Assembly: GCA_013364255.1 (NCBI GenBank)
Contig: CP054936.1
Span: 8,191,571-8,255,570 of the forward strand
From: Streptomyces seoulensis
GTDB lineage: Bacteria; Actinomycetota; Actinomycetes; Streptomycetales; Streptomycetaceae
DNA: 64,000 nucleotides
Direction: 5' to 3'
In this document: positions 42,901 to 47,787 of the stretch, piece after piece
How positions within the stretch are numbered: position 1 is the first letter of the stretch
How the letters are laid out: each line of letters starts with the position of its first letter
Notes under the pieces: generated by a model
The model's input: the letters and a program-made list of their open reading frames with translations, nothing else
What the model was told of the DNA's origin: nothing
Database searches by the model: none
Position numbers and translations under genes: made by a program

Positions 42901-44869
42901 CCGACTCCGGTTCGCCGGACGCGCCGACGGCCAGGTCAAACTGCGCGGCTTCCGCATCGAACCCGGCGAGATAGAAAGCGCCCTGCGCCGCAGCGCACTC
43001 GTACGCGACGCGGTGGTCGTCGTCCGCACCGACCCGGCACCCGACGGCGCCCAAGGCCCCGCCCGCCTCGTCGCCTACGTCGTGCCCACCGACCCGGCCG
43101 CGACCGCCGTACCCGTCACCGAACTGCGCCAGCACCTGGCCGAGCAACTGCCCCCGCACATGGTGCCCTCCTTGTTCGTCCCGCTGCCGCGCCTGCCGCT
43201 CACCCCGAACGGCAAGACCGACCGGCGCGCCCTGCCCGCCCCCGGCCCCGCCCAGACGGCCGGCGAGACGGGCACCGCCCCGCGCACCCCCACCGAACAG
43301 CGCATCGCCCGCATCTGGTCCGACGTCCTGGGCGTCGAGGGCATCGGCGCCCACGACAACTTCTTCGCCCTCGGCGGCGACTCCATCCTCAGCATGCAGG
43401 TGGTCTCCCGACTGCGCCGCGACGGCCTGCACCTGGCTACCCGCGACCTGTTCACCCACCAGACCGTCGCCGAACTCGCCACCGTCGTCACCGACGCCCC
43501 CCGCCGCGCCGACACCGGCCCCGCCACCGGCGAAGTCCCCCTCACCCCCATCCAGAACTGGTTCCTGACCACCCCGCGCGCCGCACACCACCACTTCAAC
43601 CAGTCCGCACTGCTCGAACTCGGCGCGGCCCCCGACCCCGAGGCACTGCGCCGCGCACTCGACGCGCTGCTCGACCACCACGACGCCCTCAGGATGCGCT
43701 TCACCCACGAGGCCGACGGCTGGCGGCAGTTCGACCCGCCGCCCGCCGGCGCCTACGACGTCCTCACCCGCCACGACCTCACCGGCCTGGACGAGCGGGA
43801 AGCCGACGCCGCCATGACCGCGGCCGCCGACGACCTGCACGTCTCCTTCGACCTCGCCCACGGACCGCACCTGCGCGCCGCCCTGTTCACCGGGACCGGC
43901 CGGCCGGCGTACCTCCTCCTGATCGCCCACCACCTGGTCGTCGACGCCGTCTCCTGGCGTATCCTGCGTGACGACCTGGAAACCGCCTACCACCAGGCCG
44001 TCCAGGGCCAGGACATCGACCTGGGGGAGCGCGGCACCAGCTTCCGCGACTGGTCGCGCGGCCTGGCCGCCCACGTCGCCGAAGGCGGCCTCGACCACGA
44101 ACTGCCCCACTGGGAAGAAGCCGTACAGGCCGAACCGGCCCCCGCCGACCCACCGGCCGACGCCGACACCGCCACCACCGCCGTGGTCGCCGTCGAACTC
44201 GACGAGGACGAGACCGCCGCCCTGCTGCGCCACGCCCCCACCGCCTACCGCACCCGCGTCAACGACGTCCTGCTCGCCGCGCTCGCCCTGGCCCTGGCCC
44301 GCTGGAGCGGCCACGACCGGGTCCGCCTCGACCTCGAGGGCCACGGCCGCGAGGACCTGCTCGACGGCGTCGACCTCTCGCGCACCGTCGGCTGGTTCAC
44401 CACCGTCCACCCCGTCGCCCTCCAGGTCACCGCCCCCGACGACCTCGGCCCCGACCGGGACTGGCGCGGCCTGGTCAAATCGGTGCGCCGCCAGCTGCGC
44501 GCCGTGCCCGGCAACGGGCTCGGCTACGGCGCCCTGCGCACCTTCGGCCCGCCCGAGGTGCGCCGACGGCTCGGCGACGGCGCCCACAGCCAGGTCGTCT
44601 TCAACTACCTGGGCCAGTGGGACGCCCGCCCCGAGACCGCGCACGGCGGCCTGGTCCGCACCGAGCACGGATCCTTCGGCCAGGACCACGACCCCCGCGA
44701 CCCCGGCTCACACCTGGTGGAGGTGGTGGGCGCGGTCCAGAACGGCCGGCTCGCCTTCACCTGGCACCACCGGCCCGCCATCCACGACACACCGAGCGTG
44801 CGCCGCGCGGCCGAGGACTTCGCCGAAGCCCTGCGCCGCCTCGCCCGGCACGCCAGGGGAGGCCGGTGA
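24959..44869 (+). CDS. Non-ribosomal peptide synthetase, five modules, ends in an epimerase (second subunit)
   Basis: 6636 aa. The ATG at 24959 lies 13 nt after the NRPS1 stop with GAGGAA at 24944-24949, so the two are probably translationally coupled. An N-terminal charged helix (about 35 residues) is a likely docking element. Domain order: C6-A6-T6-E6, C7-A7-T7, C8-A8-T8-E8, C9-A9-T9, C10-A10-T10-E10. Carrier serines at residues 1028, 2565, 3605, 5097 and 6142. C6, C8 and C10 carry the L-acceptor start motif (PLSxAQQRLWFL type), while C7 and C9, which follow epimerases, carry LTPLQxGM. The protein ends about 100 residues after the final E-domain NYLGQ motif, at LARHARGGR. There is no TE, reductase or terminal C domain, so release needs a trans enzyme, and the PBP-type thioesterase upstream is the candidate. 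Confidence 0.95.
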   Translation: MTSSNPSKRDRAEALPEQMREALRRRLAGRARNAAPDAAARGIARADRDRPLPLSFAQQRLWFLDRLRPGDARYNSAVAVRLTGPLHHVALQRALDLVVERHEALRTTFDESDGRPAQSVHPAAPVPLPLRDTADLDADLLAEYARPFDLRHGPLLRALLLREADTAHVLLLSAHHIVTDGWSMGVVLDELCTAYAALARGDDVHLPPVAVQYPDFAVWQRDRLSGERLERHLAHWREHLAGAVAPELPLDRPRRGEEAGAGAVHAFTVPAPLTARLGELARERHTTLHTALVAATQALLARWSGRDDITVGSLTPGRTRTDLERAVGFYVNTVVLRTRVEPAASFRDLLTSTADTVGSAFAHGDTPFERIVEAVGAVREAGRNPLFDVMVLLHPDPPAATAPEGLATTPVTVPRQAATFDLSVEFVPDGEALTGLLEYRTDLFDAATAERMAGQLLRLLEGAAAAPDRPLGALPLLSEQEALRTVATGVTEPVPVEDTTYPDLFARQAARTPDALALVAGGERLDYATLNARANRLAHHLTALGAGPERLVALRLPRTADMITAILAVWKSGAGYLPLDPALPEERVAYLLDDARPALVLDEEALRAVPDTAPATEPARDGLDPRNTAYVIYTSGSTGRPKGVAVSHRSAVRLLAAHRAGFVADAGGGPLRVALTASFSFDTSLEGVLLMADGHPLHLVDEETRRDPAALVEYVVEHRVDFLDVTPSYLRQLLPAGLLTDPRHHPRVLMLGGEALGPALWRELAALPDVAAYNFYGPTECTVDALACRIEAADRPLVGRPLPGVNAYVLDDRLRPVPPGVGGELYLAGEQLARGYAGRPALTAARFLADPYGPPGARMYRTGDLARWTADGRLDYLGRADDQVKVRGHRIEPGEIEAALLDLEQVAAAAVVGLTDPGGHTRLAAYVVPAPGHPAPAPADLRAALRRVLPDHMVPSSFTALPALPLTTSGKLDRRALPAPDVEDAERRHEYVAPRTPAEETLAGIWAEVLGVGRVGVTDNFFELGGDSILSIQAVSRARAAGLRIGSQDVFRHQTVADLAAAASGRSSALPAPRRPRHDEGPAPLTPVQEWFLATHGPRRLSMSMLLDLPADLDDRALERALEAVVTRHPALRARFTRTEDGWRQEPGTGPAAGLLTRPTAPATPTEAADAEAADAARAALDPATGALLRAVLLPGRDHPRPRLFLTAHHLAVDSVSWRVLLADLEHAYRRAAAGQEPRPEPEQTAFADWARSLAEQVRAGAFDDDLPYWTAQVATAPAPLPTDLPGAPLAGTVRTVRTRVDRATTDALLRRVPGAYRTQVNDVLLSALGRVLADWTGAERVTVALEGHGREEDLVEGADLSRTVGWFTTQYPVTLTPGPRGDWGATLKAVKEQLRAVPRRGLGYQALAHLGSPHPDARALREVPLPRVCFTYHGQWEAPGGGDFAPAGQTPGRETEPDEPLDHLLDVSALVADGELEITWHYSDQVHRAATVEELADGMVRALTAVAEHCARPGAGGRTPSDFPLARLDQARVDRLAGDGRRIEDLLPLTPLQEGMLFHRLVGGPDDVYVDQAALLLEGVNDPDALAAAWQRVTDRTPALRTSVVWEDVPVPLQVVHRDVPVPLTVLDWRGLDADERAVRLDRLRSDDLARGLDLATAPLMRLTLIRLPDARLHLLWTSHHLILDGWSLAQVLTEVFEEYASLTTGAGAPPPVRRPFGDYVRWLAGQDAETARAHWSGVLGGFAAPTPLPADRAPRPGHETRSAAVHTGALSEETSARLARTARGAGLTLGTVVQGAWALLLSRYSAEPDVLFGTTVSGRPDDLPGVESMVGMFINTLPTRVRVDGARTAAAWLRDLQEAQAEARRHAAVSLAELTGLSDVPSGSPLFHSMVAFENYPFDQARSAASGIRLADVSGRDATNYPLLLRAHQGERFGFDLAYDPGLFDATTVRSLADRLCLLLTQLADDPDRPLRALARTPAEELRPAPDAADTADRPELTLVDLFEAQAARTPAAEAVTCGEERVDYATLDARAGRLAHRLAELGAGPERYVALALPRGADLVTAVLAVLKTGAAYLPVDPRLPAERVAHLLADTAPVALVTTTAAAVDTADAADTAVAVLALDDPDVRADLARRPAAGPADPARRPLPESPAYAIYTSGSTGRPKGVVIPHANVVRLFTRTRQWFGFGPDDVWTLFHSYAFDFSVWELWGPLLHGGRLVVVPDDTARSPEDFLRLLADERVTVLNQTPSAFYPLIRADAEHPDTGARLALRTVIFGGEALDVTRLADWYTRHPDTAPRLVNMYGITETTVHVTYAPLERTTPGAGAGSPIGAAIPDLRVHVLDDTLHPVPPGAVGEMYVAGQGLARGYLNRPGLTATRFLADPFGRPGERMYRTGDRARLRPDGALDYLGRADQQVKIRGYRIEPGEIEAALHTHPGVAAAAVGVYEDAAGTRRLVAHVVGTGAGDQAAPPPPAAALRAHLERSLPAHMVPAAYVPMAALPLTVNGKLDRRALPAPGPDGFAADGERVAPRTPAEHLVAAAWTDVLDTDEVGAHDNFFALGGDSLLAVRVVSRLRTAFGADVSPRLLFTHPVLADLAAALGDGTAPDAADTIPAADPHTPAPLSHAQQRLWFLDRFEPGGAEYTTLSVLRLRGPLDTGALRRALDGLVARHEALRTTFAEHDGAARQIVHPPAPVELARPHCPDDTALDALLHHEASTPFDLAAGPLLRARLAEVDTDVHVLVLAVHHIVTDGWSLGVIGRDLGELYAAALQDRPADLPDLPVRYADFAAWQRARADRVEAHLDHWRRVLDGVTPLELPTDRPRPATRGRTGALTTFTLPADLTERLRERGRAADATLYMTLVTACQILLARWSGQRDITVGTVTAGRDRPELHDVVGMFVNTLVLRSQVREEKSFHELLGEVRGTVLDAFAHQEAPFERVVDAVQPERDTSRTPLFQVMVALHNLGAEAPRLPGVEASAVTPPVRTATFDLAFDFVERDGGLTGYLEYDTGLFDAETADLLAARLTTLLRAAADDPGRAVGALALMTAAEEEQVLRQGRGIPLPAPATVFPALFEAQAARTPHATALTARDTTYDFTALNERANRLAHHLIALGAGPEQVVAVQLPRTADLVAAVLAVLKAGAILLCLEPALPAERRRLLLADARPHTLLTSLDDVPWDRLPAHDPTDADRARPLTPENAAYIVYTSGSTGRPKGVLVEHRQLVNLCHDHRDGLLAAHTRGGRRLRAALSASFSFDTSWEGPLLLALGHQVHLVDEDVRLDPEAFCDRIDSERLDWVNVTPSFLRELLAAGLLAPGRHHPDLLLVGGEAVPAALWRDLAAAERDHGVTVLNMYGPTETTVDAVYGRVQDSPERPVIGRPGGGVRAYVLDGRLRPAPPGVPGELYLAGAQVARGYLDRPGLTAARFVADPFGAPGERMYRTGDRARWDRDGLLQFLGRVDEQVKIRGFRIEPGEVEAALLAHPDVADAAVAAREHAGRLMLVAYVVPAGERVPSADALRMELRRTLPDHMVPAAFVPLARIPRTTGGKTDRRALPAPPAQPDSSTAYVAPRPGAEERLAAIWAEVLGVERVGARDNFFSLGGDSILSIQIVSRARQAGLALTTKDVFRHQTIAELALRTAESAPPTAASALPETGEAPLTPIQRWYLDGRDPGDPLRFTMTQRLELAPDTDPAALRQAVDAVVRHHPALRTRFRRTPDGWRQEALPEPPHPVLTRHDTSTLDDTALEAQAQRLTDEAQRTLDPTEGRVVRALFLDRGPGRPGQLVLTAHHLVIDGVSWRILLADLEAAHRTAAAGEPVQLPPNGTPFGHWAARLEQHTRSGALDADLSYWTRAADTPAALPPGRPGPRTHGAADTVTVALDETTTDALLRQVPEVYRTQVGDVLLSALGRTLARWCGRDSVLLGVEGHGREDLFDDVDLSRTVGWFTAEFPLALRVDADAGWHDTLRSVKEQLRAVPRHGLSHGALRHLTPGGPLDAAPAPQIGFNYHGQWDTGGPAADGLIRGSLPPAGRDTDPDEDRPYLLDVTGVVQHGRLELGWTYPPAVYDEATVRRLAEETAAALADIAAHCARPGAGGRTPSDFPLARLTQDQLDRLVGDGRATEDVLPLTPLQSGMLFHGLVDTVSAYADRTAVRLSGVTDPYAFAAAWQQVADRTPALRTSVHWTALPHPVQLVHHRAELPVTHLDWRELSPAERAERTERLLADDRAAGMDLTTAPLTRLTLAALPADEVLLVWSTHHIALDGWSTGQLLTEVCERYAALTGGPDTAPPLRRPFSDYLHWIAAQDPAAAEAHWTDALAGFTARTPLPYDRVPTEAHRARSGAAVHRALDEDVSRRLREAAARASLTVNTLVEGAWGLLLARHAGRDDVVFGTTVSGRPAELPGVETMIGMFINTVPTRVRVPFGAVLPWLRGLQDDQIESRRHDHLALSRIQAVSEVPPGEALFDSMVVFENYPVDESATARTGVRVEEVRADDATTFPWCLRAHLTERLGFDLAYDPALFDHGTAERAADRLAALLTALADGLDGDLARLDLLTDADRELLTTWNTTARPPARTGPAHVFTAQARRTPDAVAISDGERDLTYADLADWAGRLAARLLADGLAAEERVALTLDRSAELVVAQLAVLLAGGAYVPVDTRAPEERRHALLAQAGAAVRLTAADVTAARTAPPGQALPAVDPDRLAYIMFTSGSTGRPKPVAVRHRDIAALATDSRFAGGACERVLLHSPAAFDAATFEVWAPLLNGGRVVVAPAGDVDAAVVRRLAADGRLTALWLTAGLFRLLAQDAPDCFRGLAQVWTGGDVVPAQAVRDVLAACPGLTVVDGYGPTETTTFATSYALADPAAVPATVPIGHPLDDMRVHVLDARLRPVPPGCAGELYLAGEGVARGYLGRPGESAARFLADPLGPPGARMYRTGDLARRRPDGAVEFLGRVDDQVKIRGFRIEPGEVEAALAAHPDVADVAVLAREDRPGAKRLVAYVVGASGTTVDTGALRDFAARTLPDYLVPTAFVPLDALPLSGNGKVDRAALPVPEATPRPARVAPRTDAERRTAAVFADVLGIQPPGVEDDFFQLGGDSILSIRLASRLAEEFGADLTPRAVFTHPTPAALAELIGARHDNVRPPIVPVAREALAPMSYAQQRLWFLEEFAPGGAEYVTALALRLRGALDTGALRAALDALTARHESLRTTFDSADGHGVQIVHPPRAAHLPLHDLTHLPAADREAALRGHLAQERTRPFDLRRGPLLRTTLFRTAEDEHVLALALHHIVTDGWSTSVLLGDLAHLYRTELGQEKDELPPLPVQYADYAHWQRTTTGATGTDEQLAHWKERLTGIETLELPTDRPRPPVRTGGGATTRLVVPARTARALTRIARDRNTTLFTALVAVAQSYLARLTGGEDIAVGTVTSGRDRTETQGLVGFFVNTLVLRSRVEAAQPFGAFLTDVRQTVLDAFAHQDVPFERVVDEVRPARDTSRSPLFQVMVVLQNTPGAGLDLPGLEVTDLEPDSEHAAFDLTLEFAETPSGTLHGLITYSTDLFDAATAERMADQLATLLAAVADDPDRPLGALPLTGPDETKALLEQGVGAFRPVPEATLADLFQRQAARTPDAVALADGERRLTYADVDRAANRLAHRLIRDGAGPEHVIALALPRSAATVVAQLAVAKAGAAFLPVDPDYPAQRRAFMIRDAGAHLVLDDPAQVWSAEGPDTAPTDTERTTALTCDHPAYVIYTSGSTGTPKGVAVTHRGLASFAAAAAERYAAGPGDRVLQFASPSFDASVLELCTSLLSGATLVTGEEGPLVGERLAEVLAHRRISHTLIPPAALATVPPGTAENLPDLRTLIVGAESCPADLVDTWAPGRRMINSYGPTEATVVATWTGPLTPGAGAPPIGRPSGATRLYVLDAALNPVPLGVTGELYVAGAGLARGYLHRPALTAARFVPDPFGAPGERMYRTGDLVRWSADGRLRFAGRADGQVKLRGFRIEPGEIESALRRSALVRDAVVVVRTDPAPDGAQGPARLVAYVVPTDPAATAVPVTELRQHLAEQLPPHMVPSLFVPLPRLPLTPNGKTDRRALPAPGPAQTAGETGTAPRTPTEQRIARIWSDVLGVEGIGAHDNFFALGGDSILSMQVVSRLRRDGLHLATRDLFTHQTVAELATVVTDAPRRADTGPATGEVPLTPIQNWFLTTPRAAHHHFNQSALLELGAAPDPEALRRALDALLDHHDALRMRFTHEADGWRQFDPPPAGAYDVLTRHDLTGLDEREADAAMTAAADDLHVSFDLAHGPHLRAALFTGTGRPAYLLLIAHHLVVDAVSWRILRDDLETAYHQAVQGQDIDLGERGTSFRDWSRGLAAHVAEGGLDHELPHWEEAVQAEPAPADPPADADTATTAVVAVELDEDETAALLRHAPTAYRTRVNDVLLAALALALARWSGHDRVRLDLEGHGREDLLDGVDLSRTVGWFTTVHPVALQVTAPDDLGPDRDWRGLVKSVRRQLRAVPGNGLGYGALRTFGPPEVRRRLGDGAHSQVVFNYLGQWDARPETAHGGLVRTEHGSFGQDHDPRDPGSHLVEVVGAVQNGRLAFTWHHRPAIHDTPSVRRAAEDFAEALRRLARHARGGR
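25100..29580 (+). other. NRPS module 6: C-A-T-E (D residue, basic amino acid predicted)
   Basis: C6 HHIVTDGW at 25481, A3 core at 26858, carrier Ser at 28040, E-domain at 28583 reading HHLAVDS. Pocket code D-T-E-D-M-G-F-V-D-K. The acidic residues at pocket positions 239, 278 and 331 imply a cationic side chain (Arg, Lys, Orn or an Arg-derived residue). Confidence 0.75.
29585..32770 (+). other. NRPS module 7: C-A-T (L-Thr predicted)
   Basis: C7 HHLILDGW at 29999, A3 core at 31430, carrier Ser at 32651 in GGDSL. Pocket code D-F-W-N-I-G-M-V-H-K, the textbook threonine code. The A5 motif reads YGITETT, as in many Thr domains. Confidence 0.88.
32820..37320 (+). other. NRPS module 8: C-A-T-E (D residue, Orn-like predicted)
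   Basis: C8 HHIVTDGW at 33200, A3 core at 34580, carrier Ser at 35771, E-domain HHLVIDG at 36326. Pocket code D-T-E-N-L-G-M-V-D-K. It shares E-N-L-G with ornithine-type codes and keeps two acidic residues, so a basic side chain is likely. Confidence 0.72.
37325..40390 (+). other. NRPS module 9: C-A-T (L-Val predicted, variant A3 motif)
   Basis: C9 HHIALDGW at 37730, carrier Ser at 40247. Pocket code D-A-F-W-W-G-G-T-F-K, valine type. The ATP-binding A3 core at 39083 reads TSGSTGRPKPV, so the Gly after the Lys is Pro (codon 39110-39112). The other nine A domains all have PKG. The carrier motif is GGDSI, the form usually seen before an epimerase, yet a C domain follows. Confidence 0.8.
40400..44866 (+). 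other. NRPS module 10: C-A-T-E (terminal D residue)
   Basis: C10 HHIVTDGW at 40811, A3 core at 42200, carrier Ser at 43382, E-domain at 43928 reading HHLVVDA, with EGHGRE present. Pocket code D-A-L-L-I-G-S-V-V-K, as in module 5. This last E gives the D-configured thioester that PBP-type cyclases use. Confidence 0.85.
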
Positions 44870-44975
44870 CGGACCACCCCGATCGCCCCGGCCGGTCCCG
44901 CGCACCCCCGGCCCCGACCGGACGCACACGATCCCAACCCCCCGACGACGCACGATGACGACCCGAGGAGACGAC

Positions 44976-45182
44976 ATGGACGAGAACACCCGCTACCAGG
45001 TGCTGCGCAACGACGAGGAGCAGTACTCCCTGTGGCCCGTCGACGTGGAGGTGCCCGCCGGCTGGCAGCCCGTCGGCAAGGAGGGCACCGAGGCGGAGTG
45101 CTCCGACTACGTCGACGAGGTGTGGACCGACATGCGGCCGCGCAGCCTGCGCGAGCGCATGGACAGCCCCACCGGAGCCTGA
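44976..45182 (+). CDS. MbtH-like protein, adenylation-domain chaperone
   Basis: 68 aa. ATG 44976 sits 5 nt after CGAGGAG; an in-frame ATG at 44955 gives a 7-residue longer form without a binding site. Family signature: NDEEQYSLWP, then PAGWQPVG, then YVDEVWTDMRPRSL, with the conserved Trp residues and the WTDMRPxSL end. MbtH proteins bind A domains and are needed for folding or activity of many of them. The gene lies about 100 bp after NRPS2, the usual position, and ten A domains are the obvious partners. Confidence 0.95.
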   Translation: MDENTRYQVLRNDEEQYSLWPVDVEVPAGWQPVGKEGTEAECSDYVDEVWTDMRPRSLRERMDSPTGA

Positions 45183-45317
45183 CCCGCCCGCCGCACCACC
45201 GGCACGCCGGGCCGCGCGCACCGCGCCGGCCCGGCGCCCCCCCACGGTCCCCGGCGCCCTCGGTGCCCCACCACCCCGCCCGCCACCCCGCGCACCACCC
45301 GAACCGAGGAGACCGTC

Positions 45318-45878
45318 ATGACCCCGCCCCTGCGCACCGAACGCCTGGAGTTCCTGCCCTACCGCCCACAGGACGAGGACCACTTCGTCGCCCTGCTGCG
45401 CAACGAGGAGGTGTGCCGCTGGATGGGCCAGGACCTCGTGCCCGAACCGCAGATCCGCGAACTGTTCCGCGCCATCCTCGACGACGTGTACCCGCAGCAC
45501 CTCTTCGACGTGTGGGGACTGTGGCTGGACGGCGCCTACGTCGGCCACGCGGAGGTCAAGAAGACCGGCAACGTCGACGGACACGAACTCGTCACCGCCC
45601 TCGTCCCCGGACACTGGGGCCGCGGCCTGGGCGGCGAGGTGGTCAGCGGCCTGCTCCGGTACGCCGCCGACGAACTGGGCCTGAAGGAGGCCTACGGCAT
45701 GGTCGGCGCGGAGAACACCGCCAGCCTGTCCATGTGCCGCAGGCTCGGCTTCCGCGAACTGCGCGACGTCGTCGGCGATGACGGCTCCGTCACCAAACTC
45801 CTGATCATCCCCACAACGCCCTCGACGACTCCGGCCACGCCCCCCACGACGGACTCCGCACCACCCCTGCCGGCCTGA
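45318..45878 (+). CDS. GNAT-family N-acetyltransferase (RimJ/RimL-like)
   Basis: 186 aa. ATG 45318 follows GAGGAG at 45304-45309. N-terminal LRTERLEFLPYRPQDEDHF is typical of RimJ/RimL-type acetyltransferases. The acetyl-CoA-binding motif A reads GHWGRGLGGEV at residues 98-108, and the C-terminal NTASLSMCRRLGF is also conserved. The last 25 residues are Thr/Pro-rich and probably disordered. It follows MbtH on the same strand and may close the operon. It could acetylate a basic residue of the peptide, either for self-protection or as a tailoring step; nothing in the sequence decides between those. A resident protein acetyltransferase unrelated to the cluster is equally possible. Confidence 0.82.
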   Translation: MTPPLRTERLEFLPYRPQDEDHFVALLRNEEVCRWMGQDLVPEPQIRELFRAILDDVYPQHLFDVWGLWLDGAYVGHAEVKKTGNVDGHELVTALVPGHWGRGLGGEVVSGLLRYAADELGLKEAYGMVGAENTASLSMCRRLGFRELRDVVGDDGSVTKLLIIPTTPSTTPATPPTTDSAPPLPA

Positions 45879-45980
45879 CTCCGACCAGGGAGCACTCACT
45901 ACCACCTGACCGTCCAGCCACTGCCCGGGGCACAGCACCCGCCGCGGAAGCCGAAGCGGCCGGCCCTGGCACGGCGGGGG

Positions 45981-46727
45981 TCAGAACTGGTTCTCGCCGC
46001 CGTTCACGTGCAGGGTGGTGCCGAGCACGAAGCTGCTGTCCGCGGAGGCGAGGAACGCCACGGCGGCGGCGACCTCCTCCGGTCGCCCCCTGCGGCCGAT
46101 CGGCACTCCCGCGGCGAGTTCGGCCTTGACGGCGGCCGCGTTCTCCTCACCGACGGCGAGGTCGACTCCGGGGGTGTCGATCGCGCCCGGCGCGACCGTG
46201 TTGACCCGGATGCCCTTGCTCCTCAGCTCGTTGGCCCAGGTCCGGGCGAGAGACCGGACCGCGGCCTTCGACGCCGCGTACAGGCCGAAGGCCTCCCGGC
46301 CGTCGTCGGCGCGGACGGAGTCGTTCAGGATCACCGAGGCGCCGTCGTTGAGCAGCGGCAGCGCCTTCTGCACGGTGAGCAGCGTGCCCCGGACGTTGAC
46401 GCCGAAGATCTGGTCGAACTGTTCATGGGTGGCCTGCGCCAGCGTTGCGAGTGTGGCCAGGCCCGCGTTGGCGAACAGCACGTCCAGACCCCGACCGCGG
46501 TCACGGACCGCGTCGTACAGCCGGTCGAGGTCGGCCGGCTCCGCGATGTCGCCCCGCACCGCCGTCACCGCGGGGCCGATCGACTCGACGGCCCGGTCGA
46601 GCACGTCCTGGCGGCGGCCGGTGATGAACACATGGGCGCCCTCGGACGCCAGTCGCACGGCGGTGGCCAGGCCGATCCCCGTGCTGCCGCCGGTGACGAC
46701 GGCGGTCTTGCCTTCCAGCTGTCCCAT
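45981..46727 (-). CDS. Short-chain dehydrogenase/reductase (classical SDR)
   Basis: 248 aa, standard length. Cofactor loop TGGSTGIG at residues 12-19, NAG at 87-89, Ser in SVILNDS at 131-137 and catalytic YAASK at 150-154. Arg residues follow the second beta strand (TGRRQ), favouring NADPH. No membrane segments. Divergent from a TetR regulator across an 84-bp gap that holds two identical palindromes, so probably that repressor's target. Substrate unknown. SDR/TetR pairs are common in Streptomyces and often respond to quinones or other electrophiles. The opposite strand and separate control put it outside the NRPS operon. Confidence 0.9.
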   Translation of the reverse strand: MGQLEGKTAVVTGGSTGIGLATAVRLASEGAHVFITGRRQDVLDRAVESIGPAVTAVRGDIAEPADLDRLYDAVRDRGRGLDVLFANAGLATLATLAQATHEQFDQIFGVNVRGTLLTVQKALPLLNDGASVILNDSVRADDGREAFGLYAASKAAVRSLARTWANELRSKGIRVNTVAPGAIDTPGVDLAVGEENAAAVKAELAAGVPIGRRGRPEEVAAAVAFLASADSSFVLGTTLHVNGGENQF

Positions 46728-46748
46728 TTCCTGAACTCCAGAAACTTA

Positions 46749-46800
46749 GATACCGATCGGTGTAGAACTCAACCGTAGCACTTCTGCACCGATCGGTATC
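46749..46800. promoter_or_regulatory. Twin TetR-type operators between the SDR and TetR genes
   Basis: Two perfect ACCGATCGGT palindromes at 46752-46761 and 46788-46797, 36 bp centre to centre. They are extended as inverted copies (GATACCGATCGGTG on one strand, its mirror at the second site). They lie between the divergent start codons and should let the regulator control both genes, including its own. Confidence 0.8.
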
Positions 46801-46811
46801 GAGGCGTTAGG

Positions 46812-47462
46812 ATGGGACCCGTGGAGACCACCCGGAAAGCGCCGATCGGCCGCCCCAGAGGCTTCGACGCCGACGAGGCCCTGGAACAGGCCATGAAGGT
46901 CTTCTGGGAGCAGGGCTACGAAGGCGCCAGCCTGACCGACCTCACCAGCGCCATGGGCATCACCCGCAAGAGCATGTACGCGGCCTTCGGCAACAAGGAA
47001 GAACTGTTCCGCAAGGCCCTGGAGCGCTACACCGAAGGTCCCGCCGCCTATGCGGCCCGCGCACTGGAGAAGCCGACCGCCCGGGAGGTGGCCACGGAGT
47101 TCCTGACCGGCTCGGTCGGCGCCACCACCCGCCCCGGCTGCCCCGCCGGGTGCCTGGGAGTGCAGGGCTCGCTGGCCGCCGGCGACTCCGGACGGGTCGC
47201 CCAGGACGCGCTGATCGCCTGGCGCGACGAAGGCCGCACACGCCTCCGCCACCGGTTCCAGCGAGCAGTCGACGAGGGCGACCTGCCCCCTGACACCGAC
47301 CCGGACCTACTCGCCCGATACCTCATGACCGTGGCGAACGGCATCGCCGTCCAGGCCGCCGGCGGCGCCACCCGCAACGAACTCCAACAAGTGGCCGACA
47401 CCGCACTGACCAACTGGCCCCCCACCCGCCAGCAGGCGCCCGCGGGAGCGGATCGCGACTAA
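46812..47462 (+). CDS. TetR/AcrR-family transcriptional regulator
   Basis: 216 aa from ATG 46812; a GTG at 46821 is an alternative start and neither has a strong binding site. The N-terminal helix-turn-helix contains FDADEALEQAMKVFWEQGYE, then LTDLTSAMGITRKSMYAAFG, then NKEELF, as in TetR regulators of the AcrR branch. The C-terminal ligand domain has Cys residues in a GCPAGCLG stretch, a feature seen in regulators of this SDR-linked group. It should bind the two palindromes just upstream and repress the divergent SDR gene and itself. Confidence 0.9.
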   Translation: MGPVETTRKAPIGRPRGFDADEALEQAMKVFWEQGYEGASLTDLTSAMGITRKSMYAAFGNKEELFRKALERYTEGPAAYAARALEKPTAREVATEFLTGSVGATTRPGCPAGCLGVQGSLAAGDSGRVAQDALIAWRDEGRTRLRHRFQRAVDEGDLPPDTDPDLLARYLMTVANGIAVQAAGGATRNELQQVADTALTNWPPTRQQAPAGADRD

Positions 47463-47787
47463 GACACTTCGTCCGGCGCACAGGACATCAGCGAGAAACC
47501 GCGAGTAAGAGTTGCGAACCCGGGTCGAGCAGGCTCCGCATCCCGGGCAGACGACGCCTGTTTTCGGGCCACTTGGCATACCGTCCTGAGGCGCTCAGCC
47601 GTCACTCACTGTGGCCACTGCACGAAAGCTGAGCCAGAACCCTGCGACACCCTGCGCCGGGGAGGGTATGGAGCGCTCGATCGGTGCCACTGGTGTGGGC
47701 AGGTACTTCCGGTTCGGAGATCTGCAAGGGATGATCACGGGGGCCCGTGCACCCGCCCGGTCCGGCTCGCGTTCATCGGGGGACCCC

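Noticed and set aside
44870..47462. Search for an export pump or cluster-specific activator beside the NRPS genes
   Set aside because: None found in the window. The TetR/SDR pair is on its own operator and gives no link to the peptide genes.
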